In this document: in pieces, positions 6,982-14,947 of the stretch
Layout of the letters: each line of letters opens with the position of its first letter
How positions within the stretch are numbered: the first letter of the stretch is position 1
Origin: a virus
Direction: 5' to 3' (one strand)
Length of the DNA stretch: 29,506 nt
Virus record (IMG/VR): IMGVR_UViG_3300031706_000027
Coordinates: 1-29,506 of that record
Made by a program: the position numbers and the translations under genes
Notes under the pieces: generated by a model
Told to the model about the DNA's origin: nothing
Seen by the model: the letters and a program-made list of their open reading frames with translations, nothing else
Databases searched by the model: none

Positions 6982-7470
6982 ATGATCTTAAAAAATGTTG
7001 AAATTATGTGGGCACACCTTGAACCAGAAAACCCAGATGGAGGTTTTGATAAAGCAACCCCACAATGGAACCTGCAAGCTATTACTAGAGACAAGTCACA
7101 AGCCGAAGAGTGGAAGGCAGCAGGACTCACCCCAAAGCCTGACAGTGACGACACCGGTTTAATGTTCAAGATTAACGTCAAAAAGCTATGCGAGCAGAAA
7201 AACGGCCAGCCTAATAAGCCCGTCCCCGTTGTAGGTAGGGATATAATGCCAATTGAAGACGTTTCAATTATTGGTAATGGCTCTGTGGGTAACGTGAAAG
7301 TCCGAACTTTTGACTACGATTTTAACGGTCGCCAAGGCGTAGGCGTTCGATTGGAGTCGGTGCAAATTACAAAGCTGGTCGAATACAAAGCAGCAGGCAG
7401 CGCAATTCTTGAAGGCTTTGATGCGTTTGATGCTGACGACACTAGCACAGACGACTGCGATGCTTATTGA
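6982..7470 (+). CDS. Single-stranded DNA-binding protein, phage OB-fold type
   Basis: 162 aa. Beta-rich core with GNGSVGNVKVRTFDY and GVGVRLESVQITKLVEY, resembling ssDNA-binding proteins of T7-like phages. It ends in an acidic tail (about residues 147-162) with a terminal aromatic Tyr, like T7 gp2.5, whose acidic tail and last Phe contact DNA polymerase and helicase. Expected to coat lagging-strand ssDNA. Located between helicase and polymerase genes. The acidic tail and operon position are seen; partner contacts are inferred. Confidence 0.75.
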   Translation: MILKNVEIMWAHLEPENPDGGFDKATPQWNLQAITRDKSQAEEWKAAGLTPKPDSDDTGLMFKINVKKLCEQKNGQPNKPVPVVGRDIMPIEDVSIIGNGSVGNVKVRTFDYDFNGRQGVGVRLESVQITKLVEYKAAGSAILEGFDAFDADDTSTDDCDAY

Positions 7471-7537
7471 TATTGTGTTTATGATCGTGGGGGCCGTGCT
7501 GGTCTCCGTGTTTATCGACAGCCAAAACTACAAATAA
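7460..7537 (+). CDS. Possible 25-aa membrane peptide
   Basis: ATG 7460 overlaps the SSB stop. The ORF encodes a single hydrophobic segment (VFMIVGAVLVSVFI) ending SQNYK. No strong ribosome site; translation would depend on coupling. Chance occurrence cannot be excluded. Confidence 0.35.
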   Translation: MLIDIVFMIVGAVLVSVFIDSQNYK

Positions 7538-7554
7538 AACTAAAAGAGGTCTTT

Positions 7555-9405
7555 ATGAAACCATTAAAGGTTATATTCGACGCAGAAACCAACGGTTTAA
7601 ACCCAGACATCATCTGGATGATTGCTACAGAAGACCTTGACGGAGATAAAGGGTTCTTTACTGATTACGAGGACGGCTACCCCTCTATCTCTGAGGGGCT
7701 GGCTTACCTCAGCTTGGCTGATGTACTTATAGGCCACAATATCATTTCTTATGATTTACCCGTATTAAAAAAGCTTTGCAACTGGCAGCCTGCCAAATCT
7801 CAAAAGCTGGTAGATACAATGCTACTCTCACAGATGAACGATTTCGAGCGCCCACAGTTCGACCATCTAGTGAAGAATAAGTTTGCTGGCAAGCATAACA
7901 TGAAGGTATGGAGTCAATTTTTAGGAGGTGAAGAGAAGCACGAAGATCCTAGCTGGCTGGAGTATTCCATTGAAATGCGGGAGCGCTGTATCTCTGACGT
8001 ATCAATTAACGTAAAAATGTACCGCTATATGATGCAAGAAATCAAAGCGATTGTTGCAGCCTCCCCCAACTACGGCCAAGCTATAAAGCTAGAACATGAT
8101 CTGGCGCTGGCAATGGCAGATCAGGAGGCTAACGGCTGGCTAATTGACACGGTAGCAGCTAAGAAACTTTTGGCTTATATTGAAGTCGAGATGTCCAAAA
8201 TAGAGCTTGAAGTTGAGCCACTGCTAAAGCCTCAAAAGGTGTATCTTGACAAAGAACCCCGAGAAGCCAAGCGCCTTTTAAGTGGTGCTTGGGATAGAGT
8301 CACCCGCGACTGGTTCGGAGACCGTGAAGTTGTCAGCCCTTATCAGCGTTTTCGAATTGTAGATATGAAGCTCGGCAATAACGAAGCGGTCATTAATCTA
8401 CTGTTGGAAAACGGGTGGGTGCCGACCGAGTGGAATTGGGGACGCACTGAGGAAGGTAAGTTTTTCAAGAAGTCCCCCAAGCTTACCGAAGACAGCTACG
8501 ACAGTATCAAAGGTGACCTAGGAAAATCCGTGGCACACTGGCGGGTCTTACGATCCCGTAGGGGCTTTATCACTGGTATCTTTAAGAACATACGTGAAGA
8601 CGGCCACCTGTCGTGTAGGGCGTTTACAGTGGGTACAAATACCTACCGTTGTCGCCATGCTGGCATTGTTAACGTTCCCGGCGCCTATGCTGTCTTAGGT
8701 AAAGAGATTCGAAGCTTATTCCACTCGGCGGCGGGTCGCTCAATTGTAGCGGCTGACTCTGACGGCAACCAGCTCCGCGGGATGGCTCATTATGTGAATA
8801 ACCCCGAGGTGAGCAAGGCTATTGTCAGTGGCTCAAACGATGACGGTACAGACATCCATACACGCACAGCGAACATTGTAGGCGTTTCGCGGCCTGTAGT
8901 TAAAAACCTGACTTATGCCTTAATCTTTGGCGCTGGTGATAATAAACTAGGCGAAACCGCAGGCATGAAAGGGGACGGCCCAGCGTTACGGGCGAAGATG
9001 GAAAGCGCTTACGAGGGACTAAAGCCCGCCATTGATAATCTAAAATATCAGTGGATGGTCAACCGCCACACTTTTAGCCGTGGGTTTATCTATGGCCTAG
9101 ATGGTCGCCGGATATACTGTGAAGACCATAAAGCCTTTAACGCACTACTTCAGGGCTTCGAGGCGGTAACTTGCAAGGCTGCTTGTGTTGAAGCTGTAAG
9201 GATGATTAAGGCAGAAGGATTAGACGCCAAGGTCATAGCGTTTTACCACGATGAAATCAACTGTGACGTCGCAGACAAGGATACTCAGCGGGTTGGAGAG
9301 ATCCTGGAGTACTGTTTAGGCCCGTATGTAACCGAAAAATATAACTTGAATATCGCCATGGGTGGCACGGCTCAGGTCGGAAATTCTTGGTACGATGTTC
9401 ACTAA
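7555..9405 (+). CDS. Family A DNA polymerase, T7 gp5-like
   Basis: 616 aa with 3'-5' exonuclease and polymerase domains. Exonuclease: FDAETNG (Asp9, Glu11), GHNIISYDLPVL and ISDVSINVK. Polymerase: motif A ADSDGNQLR (Asp401), motif B RPVVKNLTYALIFGAG (Lys450, Tyr454), motif C YHDEIN (His565-Asp566-Glu567). T7 gp5 has 704 residues; relative to it, about 78 residues are missing between the exonuclease start and motif A, which matches the size of the thioredoxin-binding insertion, so this enzyme probably does not use thioredoxin. Unusual: the T7 Glu480 (Pol I Glu710) position is Gln406. Tyr454 corresponds to T7 Tyr526; Phe458 replaces T7 Tyr530. Confidence 0.93.
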   Translation: MKPLKVIFDAETNGLNPDIIWMIATEDLDGDKGFFTDYEDGYPSISEGLAYLSLADVLIGHNIISYDLPVLKKLCNWQPAKSQKLVDTMLLSQMNDFERPQFDHLVKNKFAGKHNMKVWSQFLGGEEKHEDPSWLEYSIEMRERCISDVSINVKMYRYMMQEIKAIVAASPNYGQAIKLEHDLALAMADQEANGWLIDTVAAKKLLAYIEVEMSKIELEVEPLLKPQKVYLDKEPREAKRLLSGAWDRVTRDWFGDREVVSPYQRFRIVDMKLGNNEAVINLLLENGWVPTEWNWGRTEEGKFFKKSPKLTEDSYDSIKGDLGKSVAHWRVLRSRRGFITGIFKNIREDGHLSCRAFTVGTNTYRCRHAGIVNVPGAYAVLGKEIRSLFHSAAGRSIVAADSDGNQLRGMAHYVNNPEVSKAIVSGSNDDGTDIHTRTANIVGVSRPVVKNLTYALIFGAGDNKLGETAGMKGDGPALRAKMESAYEGLKPAIDNLKYQWMVNRHTFSRGFIYGLDGRRIYCEDHKAFNALLQGFEAVTCKAACVEAVRMIKAEGLDAKVIAFYHDEINCDVADKDTQRVGEILEYCLGPYVTEKYNLNIAMGGTAQVGNSWYDVH

Positions 9406-9422
9406 CCAAATAGGGGAATAAT

Positions 9423-9737
9423 ATGAATTTTGAAGCAGTAGAGGAAAAAGTAATTGCGTGGCACTACGCTCGAAACCTTATTGACGGCAGCAGCGACATC
9501 CAGCAATTCGAAGGGAAGCTGTTAGAAGAGGTTGAAGAGTTGCGTATGGAAATTCAGTTTGCACAAAGCCCAGTAGATTCCATAGGGGACATAATGGTTG
9601 TGCTATGTAACATTGCCACCCGCAACGGCCTAACGCTTACAGAGTGCCTTAGCCACGCCTATGGAGACATCCAGCACCGCAAAGGCCGCATGGAAAATGG
9701 CGTATTCGTTAAAGAACTTGTTGATCAATCTAAATAG
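9423..9737 (+). CDS. MazG-like nucleotide pyrophosphohydrolase
   Basis: 104 aa, all-alpha. Metal-binding pattern of the MazG superfamily: LLEEVEEL (Glu35, 36, 38, 39) and VDSIGDIMVVL (Asp52, Asp56). Enzymes of this group hydrolyse nucleoside triphosphates to monophosphates; phage versions may clean nucleotide pools or alter alarmone levels. Lies between polymerase and exonuclease; ribosome site GGGGAATAAT precedes ATG 9423. Confidence 0.75.
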   Translation: MNFEAVEEKVIAWHYARNLIDGSSDIQQFEGKLLEEVEELRMEIQFAQSPVDSIGDIMVVLCNIATRNGLTLTECLSHAYGDIQHRKGRMENGVFVKELVDQSK

Positions 9738-9748
9738 GAGAAACCCAA

Positions 9749-9970
9749 ATGCAAAAACCATATATAGTTTTAAGCCAATACCCTTATGAGTGTGAAATTG
9801 GCAGTTCACCCGATATTAGCGTCACCCACGTTTTGCATGAGAGAGATGCATCACTCCCCGAGATGCTAGAATTTTGTGAGACGTTCATTAGAGCTTGTGG
9901 GTGGACTCTTGACGGATCTCTTATCGTTCAAACAGAAGAAGAGGCGCCCCCACATGCACGTACTCATTGA
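9749..9970 (+). CDS. Hypothetical 73-aa protein
   Basis: Ribosome site GGAGAAACCC before ATG 9749. Starts MQKPYIVLSQYPYECEIG; acidic stretch EEEAPP near the end. Its last 17 bases overlap the exonuclease start. No recognised family. Confidence 0.6.
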   Translation: MQKPYIVLSQYPYECEIGSSPDISVTHVLHERDASLPEMLEFCETFIRACGWTLDGSLIVQTEEEAPPHARTH

Positions 9971-10718
9971 TGGCGACGTTGTTCTTTATCTGGCTCTCTG
10001 GCGAAATGAAACGGCAACGCTAGAGTCGGCTATTAACCACTACAACGATATTATCGAAGATACAAAGGACGCCTGTTTTGCGGATACTGTAGAAATCTTT
10101 TTATCGTCTGACGGGGAGAACTTCAGGAAAAACCTGTACCCCGTTTATAAATCCAACCGAAAGGGCAAAGAATCCCCGCCGTTTATGTCGGAGCTAAAAG
10201 CCGCGGTGTTAACGTGGGACAATTCCCGAGGATCTCCCGGAGGGGAAGCCGATGATTATTTGCTGATCCGTGCGGCGGAGCTAGACGAGCAAGGGAAGCC
10301 TTGGATTATCGCCACTGTTGATAAGGATTTAAAAACCTATCCTGGCTTGTTCTACAACCTCAGAAGCCACCAAATCGACAAGGTAGGCGAGAGACGAGCG
10401 TATACTTTCCTACTACAGCAATTTGTGATGGGAGACAGTGTAGACGGGATAAAAGGCCTTAACGGATGGGGGCCGGTCAAAACTGCTGGCATTATTAACC
10501 CGTACCATGGATTAGAGGAGAATTTTAAAAAGACCAAGGAGGTTTGGATTGAAAACAACAAAACCGATAACACGCAAGCGGCGTACAACGAAACCGCCAA
10601 TCTTGCTTTCATTAGACGTAATAAAAACGACCTGTACCCATTGGACTTTTGGGCAATGTCTGGAGACGACTTTAGAAAAACCCTACGGGTTTCTGTATCG
10701 GATTACGCGAGTAGCTGA
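9954..10718 (+). CDS. 5'-3' exonuclease, FEN/T7 gp6-like
   Basis: 254 aa. N-terminal HVLIDGD (Asp7), FRKNLYPVYKSNRKG (the YK.NR motif of phage 5'-3' exonucleases), GGEADDYL (Glu98, Asp100, Asp101), TVDKDLK (Asp123, Asp125) and GDSVDGIKGLNGWGP (Asp161, Asp164, helix-hairpin-helix). These are the metal ligands of the FEN family. Expected to remove RNA primers and degrade host DNA. Start ATG 9954 chosen because GAGG lies nine bases upstream and the preceding in-frame codons are out-of-frame sequence of the 73-aa gene. The 3' end overlaps the GIY-YIG frame by 170 bases. Confidence 0.88.
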   Translation: MHVLIDGDVVLYLALWRNETATLESAINHYNDIIEDTKDACFADTVEIFLSSDGENFRKNLYPVYKSNRKGKESPPFMSELKAAVLTWDNSRGSPGGEADDYLLIRAAELDEQGKPWIIATVDKDLKTYPGLFYNLRSHQIDKVGERRAYTFLLQQFVMGDSVDGIKGLNGWGPVKTAGIINPYHGLEENFKKTKEVWIENNKTDNTQAAYNETANLAFIRRNKNDLYPLDFWAMSGDDFRKTLRVSVSDYASS

Positions 10719-11070
10719 CGGCAAGGACTACATCGGCCAGAAAAGCTTTCACACAAAAAGCAACCCATGGCCCTACTATATGAGTAGCTCGAAAGGTCTC
10801 AAAGCCGAGATAGAAGCGGCAGGGCCAAATTATGCTAACCTGTTTAGCTTTGATGTGCTGATGCTTTGCGGGGATCGTAATAGCCTATCTTTAGCTGAGA
10901 CAACTTTGCAGATATTCGAAGACGTTATTCACAACCCCAACAACTTCAACAAATCCATAGCTGGCCAAAAGTTTCTTGGCCCCACCAAGCACACTCCAGA
11001 GACCCGCCAAAAGATTTCAGCGGCACTTTCTGGGTCGCATGATGGCCAGCATTATCCCCATTTTAAATAG
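10549..11070 (+). CDS. GIY-YIG endonuclease with NUMOD3-like motif
   Basis: Recognisable part starts at residue about 45: YGFLYRITRV followed by KDYIGQKSF (GIY-YIG-like), a helical middle with AETTLQIFEDV (likely catalytic Glu region), and HTPETRQKISAALSG, a NUMOD3-like DNA-binding motif. Typical of small homing endonucleases. No ATG exists in frame before the domain; TTG 10549 follows a perfect AAGGAGGT at six bases spacing but lies 170 bases inside the exonuclease gene, and its first 45 residues look like shadow coding. CTG 10660 is an alternative. Probably a mobile gene inserted at the exonuclease 3' end. Confidence 0.65.
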   Translation: MKTTKPITRKRRTTKPPILLSLDVIKTTCTHWTFGQCLETTLEKPYGFLYRITRVADGKDYIGQKSFHTKSNPWPYYMSSSKGLKAEIEAAGPNYANLFSFDVLMLCGDRNSLSLAETTLQIFEDVIHNPNNFNKSIAGQKFLGPTKHTPETRQKISAALSGSHDGQHYPHFK

Positions 11071-11081
11071 AGGTATAAAAT

Positions 11082-11372
11082 ATGAGACCAAATAACAACA
11101 AATATATTGGCCAGAAATTTGGTGACCTACTCATCTTGAATTGGTTTCGCACCGGTGACAGCCAGCACCTGCACTTTTTGGCACAGTGTAGCTGTGGCGT
11201 AGAAACCACTGTAAGAAAATCTGATGTAATTCGAGCACACACCACCCGCTGTGGTTATTGCTCAAAAACTGCTAAAAAGAATATCCGTTCAAGGATCTCG
11301 GAATACGTAGAAGTATTTTTCGAGAAGCCGGGCGTGGAATTCTTTGCACAATCTAACGCAAAATCTAACTAA
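11082..11372 (+). CDS. Zinc-ribbon protein of homing-endonuclease-associated type
   Basis: 96 aa. IGQKFGDLLIL start, then AQCSCGVETTVRKSDVIRAHTTRCGYC: two Cys pairs (CSC, CGYC) and spacing like the zinc modules that accompany AP2/HNH homing genes in phages. Lies directly after the GIY-YIG gene, so the two may form one inserted block. No nuclease motif of its own. Confidence 0.6.
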   Translation: MRPNNNKYIGQKFGDLLILNWFRTGDSQHLHFLAQCSCGVETTVRKSDVIRAHTTRCGYCSKTAKKNIRSRISEYVEVFFEKPGVEFFAQSNAKSN

Positions 11373-11388
11373 TTTTTAAGGGGACACA

Positions 11389-13269
11389 ATGACCACCACC
11401 ACCGCCGCCGAGTATCGCCAATTTTCATCATATGAGGAATTCATTTATCTCAGCCGCTACGCCCGCTGGATTGAAGGGGAGGGCCGTAGGGAGCAATGGC
11501 CAGAAACAATAGACCGAGTGATCAGGGCGTTTCAAGCTCAAACCAAAAACAACCACCACATCCCGTGGGGAGAGCTACGTACAGCCATGCTAAACCGTGA
11601 TGTGATGCCATCAATGCGGGTTATGATGACAGCAGGGAAGGCACTAGACTTAAACCACATTGCCCTTTATAACTGCGCCTTTACTGATATTGACAGCCTT
11701 GAATCTTTTTCTGAGATTCTCTATATTCTGATGCACGGAACGGGCGTGGGTTTTTCTGTTAAACAGGAATCAATGAACCGCTTACCCGTTATCGAGAGAA
11801 AGGGTAACGATCTTATCACGGTAGAAATCGAGGACAGCAAAGAAGGCTGGAGAGATTCGGTATTTGAGGGGATTGCGCTCCTGGCTGGTGGGTATCATGT
11901 GGTTTACGACTACAGCAAAATCAGGGCAGCGGGCGAACGTCTCAAGACCTTTGGTGGCAGAGCTTCAGGCCCAGCGCCCCTGGTATCTTTGCACGAGTAC
12001 ATAGACCGCATTTTTACAGCCGCTGGAGGCCGTAGGCTGAAGACCGCAGAATGTCATGGTATCGTTTGCAAAATCGCGGAGGTGGTAGTTGTGGGCGGTG
12101 TACGGCGCTCGGCGTTGATCTCTCTCTCTGACCTTGACGATAAATCTATGGCAGAAGCTAAAACAGGTGAGTGGTGGGTAAACCACGGGGAATATGCGCT
12201 GGCAAATAACTCCGCAGTGTACGAAACTAAACCAACGGCAGAGGAGTGGGACAAGGAATGGGGAACAATCGTGGCATCTGGTTCTGGGGAACGCGGGATC
12301 GTAAACATGCTATCCGCCAAGAAAAAGTGCAAAGAGATCGGCAGGGACGAAACCAAGATAATGGGAACAAATCCTTGCGGGGAGATTCTGCTCAGAAACG
12401 GGCAATTTTGCAACCTCTCGGAAGTGGTGATCAGGCCTGAAGATACCCAAGAAACCCTCGGGAACAAGGTAGCCTTAGCGTCGATTATTGGCACGATTCA
12501 AAGCACGTTTGACGGGATCAAAGGATTATCCCAAAAATGGATCACCAACACCAAGGAAGAACGACTACTCGGCGTATCTCTCACGGGCATTATGGGGAAC
12601 AAGTTAACCAACGGCAAGGAAAGCGATTTAGAGGCCCGTTTAACGTCCCTAAGAGCCGTTGCAAACAATACTAACGTAGCATATGCCAGGATTCTGGGCG
12701 TCCCTAAATCGGCTTCAGTGACCACTGTAAAGCCCTCGGGCACCGTGTCGCAATTGTGCGGCGTCTCAAGTGGTATACACCCCGCCCATGCTTCGTCATA
12801 TATCCGCAGAGTACGAAACGACAAGAAAGACCCGCTGACTCAGCTAATGATAGATGCAGGCGTACCGGGGCAAACTGATTTTTACAACAAAGATGCCCAC
12901 GTTTTCGAGTTTGGCATTGATCGGGCTGGCGAGTGTACGCGGGACGACTTCACGGCTGTAGAGTTTCTGGAAATTTGGTTAACGTATAAGAAACATTGGA
13001 CAGACCACAACCCGTCGGTGACCATCTCAGTGCGTGACCACGAGTGGCCAGAGGTCGGGGAGTGGGTTTATAAGAACTTCGACAATGTAGGCGGCCTTAG
13101 CTTTCTACCGTTCGACACAGGAACATACCAGCAGACGCCCTACGAGACATCTACAAAGTTGCCCGCAGAAATCAACGTAGACTATTCAAGGTTGCCTGAG
13201 TATGAGAAAAGCGACAACACCACTAGCGACAAGCAACTGGCTTGCAGTGCGGGCCATTGCGAAATATAG
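11389..13269 (+). CDS. Class II (B12-dependent) monomeric ribonucleotide reductase
   Basis: 626 aa. Reduces ribonucleotides (probably triphosphates) to deoxy forms using adenosylcobalamin. Visible residues: Cys96 (ALYNCAF) and Cys341 (QFCNLSE), the redox pair; GTNPCGEI with Asn328, radical Cys330 and Glu332; C-terminal CSAGHC (Cys619, Cys624), the CX4C shuttle as in Lactobacillus leichmannii RTPR (Cys731/736). No small subunit gene follows, as expected for class II. The absence of oxygen dependence and the need for host B12 are family knowledge. The last large gene of the replication operon. Confidence 0.92.
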   Translation: MTTTTAAEYRQFSSYEEFIYLSRYARWIEGEGRREQWPETIDRVIRAFQAQTKNNHHIPWGELRTAMLNRDVMPSMRVMMTAGKALDLNHIALYNCAFTDIDSLESFSEILYILMHGTGVGFSVKQESMNRLPVIERKGNDLITVEIEDSKEGWRDSVFEGIALLAGGYHVVYDYSKIRAAGERLKTFGGRASGPAPLVSLHEYIDRIFTAAGGRRLKTAECHGIVCKIAEVVVVGGVRRSALISLSDLDDKSMAEAKTGEWWVNHGEYALANNSAVYETKPTAEEWDKEWGTIVASGSGERGIVNMLSAKKKCKEIGRDETKIMGTNPCGEILLRNGQFCNLSEVVIRPEDTQETLGNKVALASIIGTIQSTFDGIKGLSQKWITNTKEERLLGVSLTGIMGNKLTNGKESDLEARLTSLRAVANNTNVAYARILGVPKSASVTTVKPSGTVSQLCGVSSGIHPAHASSYIRRVRNDKKDPLTQLMIDAGVPGQTDFYNKDAHVFEFGIDRAGECTRDDFTAVEFLEIWLTYKKHWTDHNPSVTISVRDHEWPEVGEWVYKNFDNVGGLSFLPFDTGTYQQTPYETSTKLPAEINVDYSRLPEYEKSDNTTSDKQLACSAGHCEI

Positions 13270-13283
13270 GAGTATTAAAAGGT

Positions 13284-13373
13284 TTGAGAAGTAAAAGAGT
13301 AATTTGTTATTCGTGTTTGATAGGGTGGGCGGCTATTGTAGTCCTCTCTGATAGCTTGATCAGACTGATGTAG
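13284..13373 (+). CDS. Possible 29-aa membrane peptide
   Basis: TTG 13284 preceded by GGAG at 13269-13272 (and AAAAGG closer in). Encodes a basic start MRSKRVICYSC and a hydrophobic stretch LIGWAAIVVL, ending at TAG 13371, immediately before the terminator. Plausible last gene of the operon but short and with a weak start codon. Confidence 0.3.
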   Translation: MRSKRVICYSCLIGWAAIVVLSDSLIRLM

Positions 13374-13378
13374 AAAAC

Positions 13379-13411
13379 ACGGGAGGCCTTCGGGTCTTCC
13401 GTATTTTTTTT
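13379..13411 (+). terminator. Strong intrinsic terminator with UUCG tetraloop
   Basis: 10-bp stem ACGGGAGGCC / GGTCTTCCGT (two G-U pairs) closed by UUCG and followed by a long T tract. Ends the replication operon just before the first cassette promoter. Confidence 0.9.
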
Positions 13412-13422
13412 CGATTTAGGGG

Positions 13423-13451
13423 TTGACAAGGTTACCGGGTGCCCTTAAAAT
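13423..13451 (+). promoter_or_regulatory. Cassette promoter 1
   Basis: TTGACA, 17-base spacer with GGTTACCGGGTGCCC, TAAAAT. Leader ATATTAACCAAACAGAGAAA runs to ATG 13484. Confidence 0.85.
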
Positions 13452-13483
13452 AGGCGCATATTAACCAAACAGAGAAAAAGATT

Positions 13484-13732
13484 ATGAATTACTCAACTGA
13501 ACTAAACATTGGCGATCTCGTTACAGTAGAAGGCCTATCAGGGACTGAAATGGAATACGTTAAAACTTTTACTGTAAAATCTGTAGGAGTTGACCGAATT
13601 AATTTTACTACCGGACATCGCCTTGATTGTTCAGGAGAGCTAGGTAATAACGGCGCTAACCTGTACACCAAGACCAATAAAAGAGTTGCACGATACGTAA
13701 GCTGGACTTGTGGCGAGCTGGAAGGTGAATAA
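13484..13732 (+). CDS. Hypothetical 82-aa protein, cassette gene
   Basis: Small beta-rich protein (NIGDLVTVEGLSG, TFTVKSVGVDRINF), possibly SH3-like. Headed by cassette promoter 1. Two Cys (DCSG, WTCG). Not recognised; likely early expressed. Confidence 0.65.
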   Translation: MNYSTELNIGDLVTVEGLSGTEMEYVKTFTVKSVGVDRINFTTGHRLDCSGELGNNGANLYTKTNKRVARYVSWTCGELEGE

Positions 13733-13910
13733 ACTATTACGTAACCTAGCGATCAGGTGGGACGCTAGAAGGCGGCAGGCGTCTATCAAGACCCTTCAGC
13801 GTATGATAGAATCCCTTGAAGCCGACAACCGGGACAACCTCAGAACCATAGAGGCCATTAAAAACCAAATGTATTACGTTGACGGTAACCAGCCCGACCT
13901 ACTCGACTAA
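13710..13910 (+). CDS. Hypothetical basic coiled-coil protein, up to 66 aa
   Basis: GTG start at 13710 or 13725, both overlapping the preceding gene; neither has a clear ribosome site, so coupling is likely. Strongly basic N-terminus (LLRNLAIRWDARRRQ) followed by a predicted coiled coil (TLQRMIESLEADNRDNLRTI). No promoter of its own. May bind nucleic acid or a host partner; function unknown. Confidence 0.5.
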   Translation: MASWKVNKLLRNLAIRWDARRRQASIKTLQRMIESLEADNRDNLRTIEAIKNQMYYVDGNQPDLLD

Positions 13911-13925
13911 ACCACGGAGAACCCC

Positions 13926-14300
13926 ATGATTTTTATTCACGCCCCAGCAGAATTAAAAGAATACGCCTACAGAGTCGCCGACCACCTCGGCCTTGACAGC
14001 TACGGGGAGACAGATGTATTCATTGAATACGAGGTACTCGGGGACATTGACGGGGCTATCTATGGAGACCATGAGAGCGCCTGTATTGAGCTAAACGAGG
14101 GCAGCAGCTTAACCGACAAGCTCAAAGCCCTCGCCCATGAAATGATTCACGCCCAGCAGCTTTTTAGGGGCGACCTAAGTTATATCAAGGCTGATATGTA
14201 TTGGAAAGGCGAGAAGATGACAGAAGTGCCGTACTTTGAGCAGGGCCACGAAGTCGAAGCGTTTAAGCTAGAAAAAGAAATATACGAAATGTGCAAATAA
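13926..14300 (+). CDS. Putative zinc metallopeptidase (HExxH)
   Basis: 124 aa. Central helix ALAHEMIHAQQL supplies HExxH (His71, Glu72, His75); Glu109 or Glu111 in GHEVEAFKLE is a candidate third zinc ligand, as in small phage peptidases with a 'WE.EA' motif. An upstream strand FIEYEVLG fits the edge strand of such folds. Ribosome site CGGAGA before ATG 13926. Third gene of the first cassette transcript. Target unknown; could process host or phage proteins. Confidence 0.65.
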   Translation: MIFIHAPAELKEYAYRVADHLGLDSYGETDVFIEYEVLGDIDGAIYGDHESACIELNEGSSLTDKLKALAHEMIHAQQLFRGDLSYIKADMYWKGEKMTEVPYFEQGHEVEAFKLEKEIYEMCK

Positions 14301-14303
14301 GTG

Positions 14304-14332
14304 TTGACAGGGTTACCGGGTTCTATTAAAAT
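14304..14332 (+). promoter_or_regulatory. Cassette promoter 2
   Basis: TTGACA, 17-base spacer with GGTTACCGGGTTC, TAAAAT; leader of the ATTAACCAAACAGAG type leading to ATG 14365. Confidence 0.85.
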
Positions 14333-14364
14333 AGGCCCATATTAACCAAACAGAGAAAAAGAAA

Positions 14365-14562
14365 ATGACTAACTCAGAAATTAACAACCTTCAAAACATC
14401 GTAATGGGCTATTCTTATAATGAGCAACTAATCAACAACGCCATTGTTTTAGCGGATACTTTCGAAGTTAAGCACCTTCTAATTGCGTTAAAATCTGGCC
14501 GCAACTCTTTTGAATCCCGTATGGTCTTACAATCTTTTATTTGCAGGTTACAACAAAAATAA
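14365..14562 (+). CDS. Hypothetical 65-aa protein, cassette gene
   Basis: Helical small protein starting MTNSEINNLQNIVMGYSYNE, basic at the end. One-gene unit between cassette promoters 2 and 3; no hairpin terminator seen after it. Not recognised. Confidence 0.65.
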   Translation: MTNSEINNLQNIVMGYSYNEQLINNAIVLADTFEVKHLLIALKSGRNSFESRMVLQSFICRLQQK

Positions 14563-14574
14563 TTGAAATAAGTG

Positions 14575-14603
14575 TTGACAGGGTTACCGGGTGCCCCTAT
14601 AAT
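14575..14603 (+). promoter_or_regulatory. Cassette promoter 3
   Basis: TTGACA, 17-base spacer with GGTTACCGGGTGCCCC, TATAAT: perfect hexamers. From here the leader changes to the second type, CACCATCAAGACGAGAAA. Confidence 0.87.
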
Positions 14604-14649
14604 AGCACCATCAAGACGAGAAACACTAACTACTTAAAGGGTTAAAAAA

Positions 14650-14826
14650 ATGTTCAAATTAAACCAAATAGTAAAAGGCCGCAGAGCAGGAACCTTCGTA
14701 ATTATAGGATTTAGAACAATTAACAATGAAGAGTATGCCCAGCTCAAAGGTGTCAATCCTGCAAACTATTCACAAGTATGTTTAGGCGAAATCTCCCTTC
14801 CGCTGACAGCTCTTACAGGTGTCTAA
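14650..14826 (+). CDS. Hypothetical 58-aa protein, cassette gene
   Basis: ATG 14650 preceded by AAAGGG at nine bases. Product starts MFKLNQIVKGRRAGTFVIIG and looks like a small beta barrel (strand-turn-strand with Gly), ending PLTALTGV. One-gene unit with promoter 3 and its own hairpin. Unknown function. Confidence 0.6.
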   Translation: MFKLNQIVKGRRAGTFVIIGFRTINNEEYAQLKGVNPANYSQVCLGEISLPLTALTGV

Positions 14827-14835
14827 TTCAAGCAA

Positions 14836-14849
14836 GGCCCTCCGGGGCC
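14836..14849 (+). terminator. Cassette hairpin, UCCG loop
   Basis: GGCCC / GGGCC stem with a UCCG tetraloop, followed by A-rich sequence and TTTT at 14857. A weak intrinsic terminator or an RNA end-protecting hairpin. Confidence 0.6.
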
Positions 14850-14880
14850 AAAGATATTTTAAAAATAAATGAAATAAGTG

Positions 14881-14909
14881 TTGACAAGGTTACCGGGTTC
14901 TATTAAAAT
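14881..14909 (+). promoter_or_regulatory. Cassette promoter 4
   Basis: TTGACA, 17-base spacer with GGTTACCGGGTTC, TAAAAT; second-type leader. Confidence 0.85.
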
Positions 14910-14947
14910 AGCACCATCAAGACGAGAAACACTAACTAAATACAGGA

